A stretch of 64,000 nt of DNA, from contig OZ001229.2 in assembly GCA_963921345.3 (NCBI GenBank), positions 186,001 to 250,000 of the forward strand, given 5' to 3'. A program made the translations under genes and the position numbers. The DNA is from Hoeflea_A sp963921345 (GTDB lineage Bacteria > Pseudomonadota > Alphaproteobacteria > Rhizobiales > Rhizobiaceae). Below, piece after piece: positions 17,542 to 26,823 of this stretch. Every line of letters begins with the position of its first letter. Within the stretch, counting starts at the first letter, position 1. The notes beneath the pieces are model-generated. The model was not told where the DNA came from. It searched no databases and saw nothing but the letters and a program-made list of their open reading frames with translations.

Positions 17542-18127
17542 TTTGCAGAATGAAATTCGCCGCACGAAAACGACGCCATATGAGAATCACACCCAGAGGG
17601 CACCCCGAGACCGGCGGAAGTGTGTGAGGACACGGTTTGCATCGTATCCGTTGTGCCCCATACCTTTTGATCAACTCCTGCAATGTTGTCAGCTACGGCA
17701 AACAACGCAGCGGTTAATTTATCCTGGGGACCCGGCTCCTCCTGGTTGGGACGGAGCCGGGCCCAAGCGGTGACTGGAGGATGAAGAATGCGCCCTTCCG
17801 GCTCGACATTCTCTTTCTTGGCTGCTGCGGTACAATCACCGAAATCCATCACGCCGCAAAACCGAACGATCCGACGATCATATCATCCCAGGAGCCTGTC
17901 TGGGGTGTATTCGAAATCGCTGGCGGCGAGGCCAGGGCGCTGCAGATTGCTGTTGGTGACCGGGTGAGTGGACCTGAGATAAAGTCTTTCGATAACGTTC
18001 AAAAACGTCCGCAAGACTGATACTATACACAAATAGCCTTGTGAATACTTGCGATGCTGTCAATGGCATTAACCGCCGTGATTATTGAATTTATCAGGCG
18101 AAGCCTGAAAAATCCTAGGAGGAAACA
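17542..18127. other. Intergenic stretch upstream of the tyrosinase locus
   Basis: No gene is firmly supported in these 586 bases. A GGAGG at 17776-17780 precedes two overlapping small frames. An ATG at 17781 (79 aa, adjacent to the GGAGG and therefore badly spaced) starts MKNAPFRLDILFLGCCG. An out-of-frame ATG at 17788 (60 aa, well spaced) starts MRPSGSTFSFLAAAV. Neither is recognisable. A strong AGGAGG at 18118-18123 belongs to the next gene. Confidence 0.35.
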
Positions 18128-18552
18128 ATGGTGAAATCCAAAGACAAAGGTGGCGCGCCACGCGTCTCTCTGAACGCGAATGATTTCCAGCCGCCAAGCG
18201 GTTACAAGCCCGGCGGTGGCACCATGATCACCAGAAAAGTTTCACCTCGACACGAACCGCCCAACATCGCGGCCGCAAGATCAAAGTCAAAACCACTTAT
18301 CGCATCGAGATCGACGACGAGCCGCTGACGGTTCACACCATGGTCATGGACGACGGATCCGTTCATTGCCATGGCCTCCCGAACTACGCCTTCTCGTCGG
18401 CGATCGATATGGCAAAGGCCATCGTCGATGTAGAGCGCCTGACCCATTACGAGCGGGACGATCTCAGCGGCGGTCATGGCGGCGACGGTGATCATCATCC
18501 AGGCGGTCACCACGGATCGCATAATGGGTCAGCACATGGGGAGGATCACTGA
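18128..18552 (+). pseudogene. Tyrosinase-associated His-rich small protein, frameshifted
   Basis: Translation starts at an ATG with a strong AGGAGG and reads MVKSKDKGGAPRVSLNANDF to about residue 40 (GGGTMITRK). The natural continuation, HRGRKIKVKTTYRIEIDDE, then MVMDDGSVHCHGLPNYAFSS and a tail of GGH/HH repeats (DHHPGGHHGSHNGSAHGEDH), lies in another frame. It has no start codon after an in-frame stop, so a one-base indel near 18235-18250 is likely. The rejoined protein would be about 140 aa. The His-rich tail and position directly before tyrosinase suggest a copper-delivery partner; this is inference. Either the gene is broken or the frameshift is an assembly error. Confidence 0.55.
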
Positions 18553-18590
18553 TTATCGGTACACGCGAAAACATCCTCGTCAGCACCCAT

Positions 18591-19508
18591 GTGCGCGATG
18601 ACCTTCTGCAAGCCAAGGTCGTGCTTGATCAGCCCAATTCAGGGATCATGGCGAGCGATCTCGCCAACTTTCTACAGGCGAACAACTTGCCGATGACCAT
18701 GCGTGGAGAAGAGCAGGAGCTCTCCATCTACGACATCTTTGTCTTCTGGCACGTACTGGCGATGAACATCGATCTGTCTGTCGGAAACGCAGCTCACAGT
18801 GGCCCTATCTTCCCCTGGCACCGCATGTACATGATCCGCCAGGAAGAGATGTGCCAACAAGTCCTGAACAATCCGGACTTCGGCCTCCCCTATTGGGATT
18901 GGGCCGCAGACGGCGAGCTCCCGGTTCAGGACCAGTGGCGCACCGATCTGTGGTCGGCCGAATATATTGGCGAAGCACGCGGACGCGTTCGCTCTGGTCC
19001 CGTTGCCCAAATGCAGGTGCGCCTCGTTGCGGGTGGCAGGCGGCGCGAACTGGTGTCCGTCACACCGCGACCGATTTTCCGTCAGGCTGGTATGGATCAA
19101 CGGTGGCCGGATTTGCCAACTGAAGCCCAGGTTAACGCCGCCTTACAGCAGACCGAATATGACGTCAGCCCATGGGATCAGGGTGTCATCAGCCACCGCA
19201 ACGTCCTCGAGGGATGGATCCAGGCGCCGCAACTCCACAACCGGGTTCATACCTGGATCGGAGGCGATATGGGGCCGGGCACCTCCCCCAACGATCCGGC
19301 GTTTTTCCTGAACCACTGCAATGTAGATCGCATTTGGGAGCTCTGGATGGGTCAACACGGTCTCGAATACGCGCCCGGCCGCAATCGCGGACCTCAGGGT
19401 CACCGGATCGACAGCTCCATGTTTTCAATCATCGGTCAGGCCCTTACGGCCGAAGACATTCTCGATCCATCGGCCTGGTATGCATATGACCACCAACTCA
19501 TCGCCTGA
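18591..19508 (+). CDS. Tyrosinase (type-3 copper monooxygenase)
   Basis: This is a type-3 copper enzyme that would oxidise phenols to quinones. The copper A site includes FVFWHVLAMN and HSGPIFPWHRMYMIRQEE; copper B includes QLHNRVHTWIGG and NDPAFFLNHCNVDRIWELW. The GTG at 18591 gives 305 aa. The frame upstream is clearly coding (IIGTRENILVSTH), and a GGGGAGG lies seven bases before an ATT at 18552 that overlaps the previous stop. The natural start may therefore be that rare ATT codon, adding 13 residues. There is no signal peptide. It follows the His-rich small protein closely, which would be its copper-loading partner. Confidence 0.88.
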   Translation: MRDDLLQAKVVLDQPNSGIMASDLANFLQANNLPMTMRGEEQELSIYDIFVFWHVLAMNIDLSVGNAAHSGPIFPWHRMYMIRQEEMCQQVLNNPDFGLPYWDWAADGELPVQDQWRTDLWSAEYIGEARGRVRSGPVAQMQVRLVAGGRRRELVSVTPRPIFRQAGMDQRWPDLPTEAQVNAALQQTEYDVSPWDQGVISHRNVLEGWIQAPQLHNRVHTWIGGDMGPGTSPNDPAFFLNHCNVDRIWELWMGQHGLEYAPGRNRGPQGHRIDSSMFSIIGQALTAEDILDPSAWYAYDHQLIA

Positions 19509-19641
19509 CCGCAGAGTCATGAAGCTCGATTCGCGATGTGAGGGATTGGGATGAGCGAACAACGTCCCTCTCTCTCCTTGAAGGTCGAGACTTTCGTCGC
19601 CGGGATTGTCCGTTTCGTAAACCGTTTTCGCGCGCACCACA

Positions 19642-20229
19642 ATGCTGGCCGTCTTCAAACCACGCACCTTCAATCATCGCCTTGGGCGATCCATCCGCAA
19701 AAAACGGACCGTCCCACCCCTCACTTTCCTGATCGTCGGGTGTTTCTTTTTCTCGGTGATCATCGACACCTATGCCGAAGGTTGGATTGTTTATTTCAAC
19801 TGGGTCTGGCTCGACCAGGAAATCAGCGGCAAGATCCAAGAGCGAGGCGGAGACCTTTTCTCCCTCACGGCCATCGTGCGATCGGGTTTGCCAACATTCC
19901 TGTGTTTCGCGGTCCTGATCCAACTCCTCGCATGGGCCCTGGCCAAGTCGAAATGGCTCCGGCCGCGTGTAGCGGCCACCCTCAGCTATGCCTTTGGGCT
20001 GCATGCCACAGCTTTCGCGTTCGCCTGCTTTCTTCCTATCATTGGCATCTATGTACTTAACCCAGAGACCTCGGACAGTGTCGTCAGCGACCTCTGGCAA
20101 CACGGGATCGCCTATCTTGTGCTGGGTCTGACACGACCCATCTTGGCCTCTCCGCGCTACGCTTGTTCGGCAGGGGGGATTACGTACCCCCCGTTTCACC
20201 CCTTCGCTTTGGCCCACAACAGGCATTGA
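19642..20229 (+). CDS. Membrane protein downstream of tyrosinase, possibly frameshifted
   Basis: The 195-aa product has membrane helices at TFLIVGCFFFSVIID, LPTFLCFAVLIQLLAWALA, AFAFACFLPIIGIYVL and near GIAYLVLGLTRPIL, with a general resemblance to Yip1-type permease-like proteins. The ATG at 19642 has no ribosome-binding site. An ATG at 19551 in a different frame has a purine-rich leader and reads MSEQRPSLSLKVETFVAGIV then RFVNRFRAHH, which looks like the proper N-terminus. A one-base indel between about 19620 and 19650 would join the two. Its association with tyrosinase is by position only. Confidence 0.5.
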   Translation: MLAVFKPRTFNHRLGRSIRKKRTVPPLTFLIVGCFFFSVIIDTYAEGWIVYFNWVWLDQEISGKIQERGGDLFSLTAIVRSGLPTFLCFAVLIQLLAWALAKSKWLRPRVAATLSYAFGLHATAFAFACFLPIIGIYVLNPETSDSVVSDLWQHGIAYLVLGLTRPILASPRYACSAGGITYPPFHPFALAHNRH

Positions 20230-20360
20230 GCCTTAGTGTGCCATTGAACCCGTATCGCCGGTTCATCACTCTTTGCGTAACCGTCCACCATCAAACGAAA
20301 CCCGATTCGAGTGGGCTGCGAGCCTCAATCTCGGCAAGTGCCGCCTTCGGAAATCAGGCC

Positions 20361-20749
20361 CTATTTCTCATAGAGAACCAAGAATAAAGTTGTAAAGAAC
20401 CCGCCGAATGCAGTTTCAACTATGGCAATCGCGCCGGGTAACATGTCCTCGCTCACCAAAAACTGTGTACCGTATAGGTAAATTATAAATATGTTACCCG
20501 CCAAATATGCAATAAAAATTACAGAAATAATAGTCACGAAAGTACGGCTAACCAGTGCTGTATCTTTATCGCCGGTCAACTTAATGTTTTTTATTGCAAT
20601 TCCGACGTACACCCCAAAAACTGGTAAGAATACAGCTATAGTTGAAATATAGGTATCAACGGAGGTAACGCGATACCTAAGGTAAATCGCACAAAAGCTT
20701 ACAAATAAGACATGTGCCACTACTACCAAAATGGCGAAAGTCGATCTAA
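20361..20749 (-). pseudogene. Small membrane protein interrupted at codon 6 by IS5
   Basis: This AT-rich gene encodes a four-helix protein: RSTFAILVVVAHVLFVSFCA, then AVFLPVFGVYVGIAI, TFVTIISVIFIAYLAGNIFI and a C-terminal helix ending FGGFFTTLFLVLYEK. The IS5 element at 20750-21680 cuts it after LR. Removing the IS and one TAA copy joins an ATG at 21699-21697 in frame: MSAGQL-RSTFAIL. In the intact ancestor that ATG directly follows the TAG of the gene at 21700-22692, so the two formed an operon. The ORF now reading into the IS gains foreign N-terminal residues. The function is unknown. Confidence 0.75.
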
Positions 20750-21680
20750 GAGCCTGAACGGAAAGTATTTGAGCGATATCAATGGTTTGTGATTCAACGT
20801 CTTTAAACGAAGAACGGAGGATCACGATGCCGTGGGATGATACCGCTCGCGCTGAGCATACACGCGAAACCGGTCGCTATCCAACCGATTTGACAGATGC
20901 CGAATGGGAAATCATCAAACCGCTGCTGCCACCGGCCAAAACAGGTGGACGACCACGCACGACAAAATTGCGTGAGGTTTTCAACGCAATCCAGTACATG
21001 GCCGGCAGCGGTTGCCAGTGGCGCATGCTGCCCAGCGACTTCCCGCCGGTGTCGACTGTTCAGGGCTATTTCTATTACTGGACCTACACGGGTCTGCTGG
21101 AAACCATCAATTGCCTTCTGGTTCTCAATACCCGTGAACTGGAGGGCCGCGAAGCCAGTCCAACGGCCGGAGTGATCGACAGCCAAAGCGTCAAAACCAC
21201 TGAAAGCGGGGGCGTTCGCGGATATGACGCCGGAAAAAAGGTCAAGGGTCGCAAGCGCCACATTGTTGTCGACACGATCGGATTGCTGTTGTTTGTGATC
21301 GTTACCGCGGCCAACATTCAGGACCGCGATGGCGCATGCGCGCTCATCAAGGCCATTCGCTACCGGTTCCCCTGGTTGCGTCACCTGTTTGCCGATAGTG
21401 CCTATGCCGGCCAGCAGTTGCGCGAGGCGATTGCCGGCCACGGCGATTGGACAATCGAGGTTGTCAAACGCAGCGATACGGCGAAAGGGTTCGTGGTTCT
21501 TCCGCGACGATGGGTGGTGGAGCGGACATTTGCATGGCTTGGGCGCTGCCGGCGATTGGCGAAGGACTGGGAGCGCAAAATCGAGGTTTCCACCGCATGG
21601 ACGCTCATCTCGAGTATCCGGCTCATGACACGGCGCCTCGCAAGGTGCTGTTATGTCTGAAAAACTTTTGAGTCAGGCTC
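20750..21680 (+). mobile_element. IS5-family insertion sequence (IS1031-type target), 931 bp
   Basis: The ends are imperfect inverted repeats (GAGCCTGAACGGAAAGT at the left; the right end read inward is GAGCCTGACTCAAAAGT). They are flanked by TAA direct repeats at 20747-20749 and 21681-21683, the 3-bp duplication expected of IS1031-type IS5 elements. One intact transposase gene lies inside. The insertion split a minus-strand membrane-protein gene. Confidence 0.85.
20827..21660 (+). CDS. IS5-family transposase
   Basis: This 277-aa DDE transposase begins after a GAGGATCACG leader. It shows LTDAEWEIIKPLLPPAKTGG at the N-terminus, AGVIDSQSVKTTESGG with the first Asp, HLFADSAYAGQQLREA with the second, and the Glu in RWVVERTFAWLGR. 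The gene is intact, so the element may be active. It is preceded and followed by the inverted repeats of the element. Confidence 0.93.
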   Translation: MPWDDTARAEHTRETGRYPTDLTDAEWEIIKPLLPPAKTGGRPRTTKLREVFNAIQYMAGSGCQWRMLPSDFPPVSTVQGYFYYWTYTGLLETINCLLVLNTRELEGREASPTAGVIDSQSVKTTESGGVRGYDAGKKVKGRKRHIVVDTIGLLLFVIVTAANIQDRDGACALIKAIRYRFPWLRHLFADSAYAGQQLREAIAGHGDWTIEVVKRSDTAKGFVVLPRRWVVERTFAWLGRCRRLAKDWERKIEVSTAWTLISSIRLMTRRLARCCYV

Positions 21681-21699
21681 TAAGCTGCCCTGCCGACAT

Positions 21700-22692
21700 C
21701 TAGTTAAAATTCTCCGAGACGGTAGCGCCGATATTGTTAGCAATGAGCGACATGACGGCGAACCTAAACTCTTCAAATCCTTGGTCGTAATCGAGTGACT
21801 GAAAACCACCGCTAGGTTTCTCTCCTGTGACCGGCCATCTTCTCACAGCCGTTATCGGAAGGTCGAAGTAGAGTTGGTACTCATCTGCCCATCCGGTCCA
21901 ATGGGGGTATACTTCCCAGTAGCTCTTTTCCCATTGATCTATCCGGCCTGTGATATCAGAGCCCGGAACCAGAAGATCCAACTTAATGCGGCCTCTAGAT
22001 AAAATTATGGAGCACGTCATGACTGTGTTTGTCTGGCATTCCTTGCCAGTCAGAACTTCGATTGCAGATTTGAGTTCATGTCGCAACTCCGCCAGAGCAT
22101 GGGTTCTAAACCTAAAAAAGGCATCTTTGCTTATATCTATCATAGCGGGAGGCGCGCCCGCCTCTCCGCCTTCCCTAGCGGCAAGCATCACTATGTCAGA
22201 GTGTCGGCGCATTTGAATTATCGTGTCAATCTCGTAACCAGGCCTAGCCGAACCGCAATAAGCCAGAAATTGATCAGACCACATACGGTCGGCAAACGCA
22301 TTGGTGTACACATGGGATCGTATACCCTGCAAGCTATTGAATTGGTTCTCATATTCGTCGGTCGGACTACACAAATGCATTTCATCCACAGGTAGAGAAT
22401 TAAGCAAATTCTGAAAATCGGCTTCCCTCGCGGAATCAATAACAACAATTATTCCGATAGGTTCACATCCACCTTCACCGCAGAAGAACGATTTCACGCA
22501 CAAATCTTTATGCTCTTCATACCCCTGCTCGCTAAAGCGGTCATTCCCATATATGACATCCGCACAAAATTTCGCTGCACTGTCTATGGAATCGGGATTC
22601 TCCAGATCCAAATCATAAATATTGTAAGACTCTTGAGATAAAGCGGATGAGCATATTGTGAGTAATGCAATTATGAACACGATATATTTCAT
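21700..22692 (-). CDS. Secreted Cys-containing protein, unrecognised
   Basis: The start at 22692 is chosen because AAGGAG lies six bases upstream and the protein then opens with a signal peptide (MKYIVFIIALLTICSSALS). A longer frame from 22764 would bury it. The mature part of about 310 aa has several Cys (FCADVIYG, VKSFFCGEGGCEP, MHLCSPTDE, TGKECQTNTVMTCS), which suggests disulfides in the periplasm. The gene is AT-richer than the surroundings. In the ancestral arrangement its TAG touched the ATG of the membrane protein now split by IS5. I recognise no family. Confidence 0.65.
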   Translation of the reverse strand: MKYIVFIIALLTICSSALSQESYNIYDLDLENPDSIDSAAKFCADVIYGNDRFSEQGYEEHKDLCVKSFFCGEGGCEPIGIIVVIDSAREADFQNLLNSLPVDEMHLCSPTDEYENQFNSLQGIRSHVYTNAFADRMWSDQFLAYCGSARPGYEIDTIIQMRRHSDIVMLAAREGGEAGAPPAMIDISKDAFFRFRTHALAELRHELKSAIEVLTGKECQTNTVMTCSIILSRGRIKLDLLVPGSDITGRIDQWEKSYWEVYPHWTGWADEYQLYFDLPITAVRRWPVTGEKPSGGFQSLDYDQGFEEFRFAVMSLIANNIGATVSENFN

Positions 22693-22808
22693 TTTTGCTC
22701 CTTGTCGGCGTAGTCTATCGAGCACAAAATTAGCTATAGCTTGGCTTCTCCGCCAACTCTTCAAAGAGCTGTTCGCGTGAATCGAAGCTTCGTCCGAAAA
22801 ATGCGGCC

Positions 22809-23162
22809 TTATTTACTGGATCCGGAGGTGCAGACAAAAGTTAGTCCGATTCTTTCACCAAATCGAAGAACGGTATCGATATCGTTTAGTGTGATATCCA
22901 TACATCCATTGTTTTCTCTCGACCAACGGTTTGTTTCTCCGTCAACCTCACAGGTATATTCATGCGAAGTAATCACGAATTTCGCCTCGTTCTGCGAAAT
23001 CCGCGGACATCCGTATACTCGTGCTTTCACGGACTACTCAAGGCCTTGGAAAAAACACACGTTCGTTTCAGTAGTCGCTTCATGCGACGCCGAATAAACC
23101 GTTGTTGAAAATGAAAGGCCTACAATGCCAAACACGATTAGTGTAAACGAGCGAATTTTCAT
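22809..23162 (-). pseudogene. Small secreted Cys-rich protein with in-frame amber codon
   Basis: A 117-codon gene starts at 23162 with a signal peptide (SFTLIVFGIVGLSFSTTVYS) and reads to NVCFFQGLE. It then meets TAG at 23036-23034 and continues in the same frame as SVKARVYGCPRISQNEA and YTCEVDGETNRW, ending FVCTSGSSK. Five Cys are present after the signal sequence. The nonsense codon is one base from CAG (Gln), so a recent point mutation is the simplest explanation. Suppression or a sequencing error are alternatives. Stretches 23163-23327 on either strand show nothing further. Confidence 0.6.
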
Positions 23163-23327
23163 TGATTGCTCTCCTCGCATTACGGATGGTGCGTCATCAT
23201 TGAGGCGAACTGAAGATCAGTCAAGGCCAAACCTGGTATTAGGAGAGAACAAACCGGCCATTCATTCAAGCTGATTGCTTTGGATACCAGTAGTCCCAGT
23301 TTTTCCGCAGCCATTTTTTCGGTCAAG

Positions 23328-23614
23328 TTACACAGAAAATGAGCGGTGGCGATTTCTCCGCTTCCGTTGCGCTTGGGATTTTGAAAGTTCTATTTCCTGA
23401 TCTGTGGGCGACAACGTCAGGAACTCGCCCATTTCCCGGTTTAGCAGTTTGATCGACAGTACGTGCCGATGTCGAACCATCCTGATTTCATGCTGCAGGC
23501 GCTGTCTTTCTGTCAGTTGCCGTTGCACAAGAGTTTCCGTTTCGGCCCGGTCGCGCCGGTCGCACTCAGCAGCTTCAACCTCACTTTGCTTTTTGATCTT
23601 CCCGTATTTGCCTG
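23328..23614 (-). pseudogene. C-terminal tail of a plasmid relaxase/mobilisation protein
   Basis: The minus strand reads KYGKIKKQSEVEAAECDRRD, then TLVQRQLTERQRLQHEIRMV, RHRHVLSIKLLNREMGEFL and a basic end QAQRKRRNRHRSFSV. The Arg/Gln/Glu-rich helical style resembles the tails of rhizobial plasmid mobilisation relaxases. The catalytic N-terminus is missing and the fragment is fused to IS5 debris. The assignment is by resemblance only. Confidence 0.4.
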
Positions 23615-23880
23615 CGTAGCAGCAGACCCACCGTATCGACCAGTATATGGCGTTTACGGCCCTTCACATTCTTGCATCGCCGGCAGGCGATGCAAAGCAT
23701 CGCTGAGAGCGCATCGTGACGTGCCCAAGTGCCATCTTCGAGAAACCGTTGGAAATAGCCATAGACCGTGCTCCTGGGCGGAAAATCCCTGGGCGGGTTG
23801 GCCCTGGCGCAGCCGTTCTGCAGCACATAGAAGGTCCCGTTGATCACCGATCGCAGGCACACCCGCCAAGCCGGATAGAA
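23615..23880 (-). pseudogene. IS5-family transposase fragment
   Basis: The translation contains SVINGTFYVLQNGCARANPP, RDFPPRSTVYGYFQRFLEDG and later VKGRKRHILVDTVGLLL, two blocks of an IS5-type transposase with the region between them deleted. The ends and catalytic Glu region are missing. It differs from the intact IS5 at 20750-21680. Confidence 0.7.
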
Positions 23881-23989
23881 ACACTGCGTGATCGGCGCTG
23901 CGTGACCGTACCGGCCGGCGAGTGTGTGAGCAGGGTCGACGGAACAGCCTATGGGAGATTGATCGGAAATGATCCGGAACGGGAAAACC

Positions 23990-24425
23990 ATGGCACTTCA
24001 TTGAGCTTCAAGGTCTTCGGCTTGGACCCGATCCGCGACCACATACCGGCCCGCGGTACGTATCATGGCCGCACAGGAGAGGCTTGACATGACCACACCA
24101 TCGCCGTTCAAAGATCTCTCGCATACACGAGGGCATTCACAAAAGAAGTGTGGGCGTTAGATGCCAAATTGGCATAGAATTGATGCGCGTCAACAGATCA
24201 GGAATGACGTACTGTAAGTTTTTGTAGAGTCCTTCACATGCACATTGAGGCATTACGCGTGTCTAGGGCGGCTACGAACGGGTAGTGAATTTAGCTGTGG
24301 TGGCGCCGCTGAATGGGATCGGCGGAAACGATGAAACGTTGCTAGCGCATGAGGTCCTCTACAGCGACTTTTGCTACCGCTGAGAGGCCTTAGTGCGCGC
24401 GCTATCGCGAATTCTTATTTAAGCG
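23990..24425. other. Intergenic stretch before the methyltransferase-like gene
   Basis: About 430 bases separate IS debris from the next gene. No coding frame has a plausible composition or ribosome-binding site. It presumably holds the promoter of the gene at 24426, but no convincing boxes or hairpins were found. Confidence 0.4.
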
Positions 24426-25091
24426 ATGGTAAACTTGCCGGTGATCGTTATTTTCCTCACGATGCTAGCCTGTCTGTTCGTCAGCTCAGGCGACCTGACT
24501 TGGATGGCCGCCTGGGCTTACCTCGCCATCACATTCGCTGCCTTGCTTCTGACAGAACACATGCTACGGATATACCGGCCCGACCTGCGCAAAGAGCGGT
24601 CGGGCCGGTCGGACCACACGATCCCGTGGGATCGCGTGCTTGCGCCATTGTCGTCAGCCGTTCTGCCCTCTCTGGTACTAGTCGTCGCAGGCGTCGAACG
24701 CCGGTTTCAAGAGGAGGCACTCGCAACGAGTGCTTTTCAGGTCGGGGCCTTTGCCATAATTTGTACGGGCTATGGGTTGGTGCTGTGGTCGATGCTGAGC
24801 AATCCGTTTTTCACGGCAACGGTTCGGATCCAAACGGAGTGGGGTCACAGAGTGATTTCTGTGGGTCCATACAGGATCATCCGACACCCCGGATATGCCG
24901 GCGTTATCGTTTGCAACCTGGCAGTCCCTGCGGCCCTTGGTACAGCTTGGGCGTGGCTCCCGGCCATTGCCGCAATCGCAGCAATCCTTGTTCGGACGTT
25001 TCTCGAAGACCGGACCCTAAAGGCCGAGCTTCCGGGCTATTTGGCCTACACCGCTGATGTTAAGGCGAGGATTCTACCGCTGGTTTGGTGA
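24426..25091 (+). CDS. Isoprenylcysteine carboxyl methyltransferase (ICMT)-like membrane protein
   Basis: This 221-aa membrane protein has about five hydrophobic helices and the ICMT/PEMT C-terminal signature. GPYRIIRHPGYAGVIVCNLA forms the SAM/headgroup site, and FLEDRTLKAELPGYLAYTAD carries the Glu-Asp and Tyr residues. Bacterial members methylate small or lipidic substrates that are mostly unknown. The ATG at 24426 has no obvious ribosome-binding site. It is convergent with the GMC oxidoreductase; a link with that gene or with the biosynthetic cluster 3 kb away cannot be shown. Confidence 0.8.
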   Translation: MVNLPVIVIFLTMLACLFVSSGDLTWMAAWAYLAITFAALLLTEHMLRIYRPDLRKERSGRSDHTIPWDRVLAPLSSAVLPSLVLVVAGVERRFQEEALATSAFQVGAFAIICTGYGLVLWSMLSNPFFTATVRIQTEWGHRVISVGPYRIIRHPGYAGVIVCNLAVPAALGTAWAWLPAIAAIAAILVRTFLEDRTLKAELPGYLAYTADVKARILPLVW

Positions 25092-25133
25092 CGGCCGGGC
25101 ACTGTCAGTTCGCGCAGATGGAGCCCTCAGCCC

Positions 25134-26714
25134 TCAGGATGCGCTGGCGATGATGTCGGCCATACGCTCGCCGATGGCAACGCACGTCAAGTAGGTATTG
25201 GCACGTGGGATCTCTGGAAAGATTGAGGCGTCCGCCACGCGGACTCCATCGACACCGATCACCCGACCCGCAGGATCGACCACCACCCCGGTATCAGCCT
25301 TGTTCCCCATACGGCATGTCCCGCCTAGATGCTGTGCGTCCATGCACTCTGACAGTAGCCAGCTGTCGATAGCGTCCTTGGTGGTCAGCTCTGACAGCGA
25401 TCGAGCCGTCAGGCCAGCGACGATGTTATCTGAGATCCTCTGGAACGCACCGTGTTTAGCGAGCCGTAGCAGGTGTCCGACACCGTCGCGCATCCGGGCA
25501 AGATCTGTCGGATCCGAAAGCAACCGCAAATCAATATTGGGTTCGACCTCAGGATCGCGGTTAACGATAGCGAGGGTTCCCCGTGATAAGGACTGGAACA
25601 CCGAAACACCGAGCATGCCGATGCTGAGGCCCGACTCATCAGCCCCAAACAGGTTCAGGTTGAGAATAAACATGTCGTTCGTGGCTGTCCCTGCGATCCC
25701 AGACGAATAGCGTACACAACAATTGGTGTAGCGCTGGTGCACATCTCGCGCCCGGCCGTCGGCGTTCAGAGTCAGAACCAGGCTTGCGAGCGGGTGATCC
25801 ATGAGGTTCTGACCGACCGCCGGAGCATGGTGCACTACATCGCACCCAAGCTGCTTGAGCTGATTGCCATCGCCGACCCCGGAGCGTTGTAGGATGGCGG
25901 GCGTGTGAACCGCGCCAGCGCAGAGCACGACCTGCCTGCAAGCAAATGAAACCGGCCCATTCGGCCCCAGACATCGGACTGACCTTGCCGCCCGGTTCGA
26001 AAACTCGATCTGGTCTACCAGCAGATGGCCACGGATCGAGAGATTGGGCCGGCCCCGAGCAGGTTCCAGATACGCATCGTTGGTGGTTACTCGGCGGCCG
26101 TTTACACTGGTCGCGGCATATTGCATCAAGCCGGCTCCGTCTGCGCCTCCGTCGCGCTGGCTGGACCCAAAACCAAGATCCCAGGATGCATCATGCAACG
26201 CGCGGTCCACAGCCCCCCATTGGTCGAATGGTGCCCGATAGATCGGGACTGGGCCGTGCCTTCCCGCGGCTCGAGGTGCATCCGGGTCAGCCTCAAGGCG
26301 TTCGAACACAGGTGCCATATCGGTGCTTCCCCAGCCGTCACAGCCAAGCTCGCTCCAACGGTCGAAATCATCCATAGGCGGGCGCATGACGATGTGCCCG
26401 TTAATAGAAGAGCAGCCCCCCACGCCCTTGCCACGCCAAAGGGGCAGGTACGGCTGCACCGCGGCGCGGCGCGCGATTAGACCCGGCCACTGAAAGCGGT
26501 TCTTAAACTGATCCTGCAGGATATGGGCGGGGTTTGGACTTCGCATTTCTGCCGGGGCATCCACAGACCGGAAATCTGGGCCCGCCTCGACCAGCATAAC
26601 GCGCATGGACGGCTCCTCTGATAGACGTGCAGCAAGAGGTGCACCGGCCGAACCAGCGCCGACGACGACAAAGTCATAATGGGAATCTGAAGTCGCCGAG
26701 TCTGGATCGGACAT
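25134..26714 (-). CDS. GMC-family FAD-dependent oxidoreductase
   Basis: This glucose-methanol-choline family enzyme (526 aa) oxidises alcohols with FAD. The dinucleotide-binding motif is DFVVVGAGSAGAPLAARLSE; the flavin-contacting GGCSSINGHIVMRPP lies near residue 85. The C-terminal signature has HLGGTCRMG with the active-site His region, then RVADASIFPEIPRANTY. The ATG at 26714 is preferred because the FAD motif usually begins 10-20 residues from the start; an upstream TTG at 26756 would add 14 residues. It is transcribed towards the ICMT-like gene. The substrate is unknown. Confidence 0.88.
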   Translation of the reverse strand: MSDPDSATSDSHYDFVVVGAGSAGAPLAARLSEEPSMRVMLVEAGPDFRSVDAPAEMRSPNPAHILQDQFKNRFQWPGLIARRAAVQPYLPLWRGKGVGGCSSINGHIVMRPPMDDFDRWSELGCDGWGSTDMAPVFERLEADPDAPRAAGRHGPVPIYRAPFDQWGAVDRALHDASWDLGFGSSQRDGGADGAGLMQYAATSVNGRRVTTNDAYLEPARGRPNLSIRGHLLVDQIEFSNRAARSVRCLGPNGPVSFACRQVVLCAGAVHTPAILQRSGVGDGNQLKQLGCDVVHHAPAVGQNLMDHPLASLVLTLNADGRARDVHQRYTNCCVRYSSGIAGTATNDMFILNLNLFGADESGLSIGMLGVSVFQSLSRGTLAIVNRDPEVEPNIDLRLLSDPTDLARMRDGVGHLLRLAKHGAFQRISDNIVAGLTARSLSELTTKDAIDSWLLSECMDAQHLGGTCRMGNKADTGVVVDPAGRVIGVDGVRVADASIFPEIPRANTYLTCVAIGERMADIIASAS

Positions 26715-26823
26715 TTGAGGGGCCTTTATGAATGTAGCGGTGAAGACCGCCGGCAATAGAGTGCGGCGCGCTTCGGTTGGCCATCGATCTGGCCTTTCTA
26801 CTTCAAACTCAATTCGTTCACTA

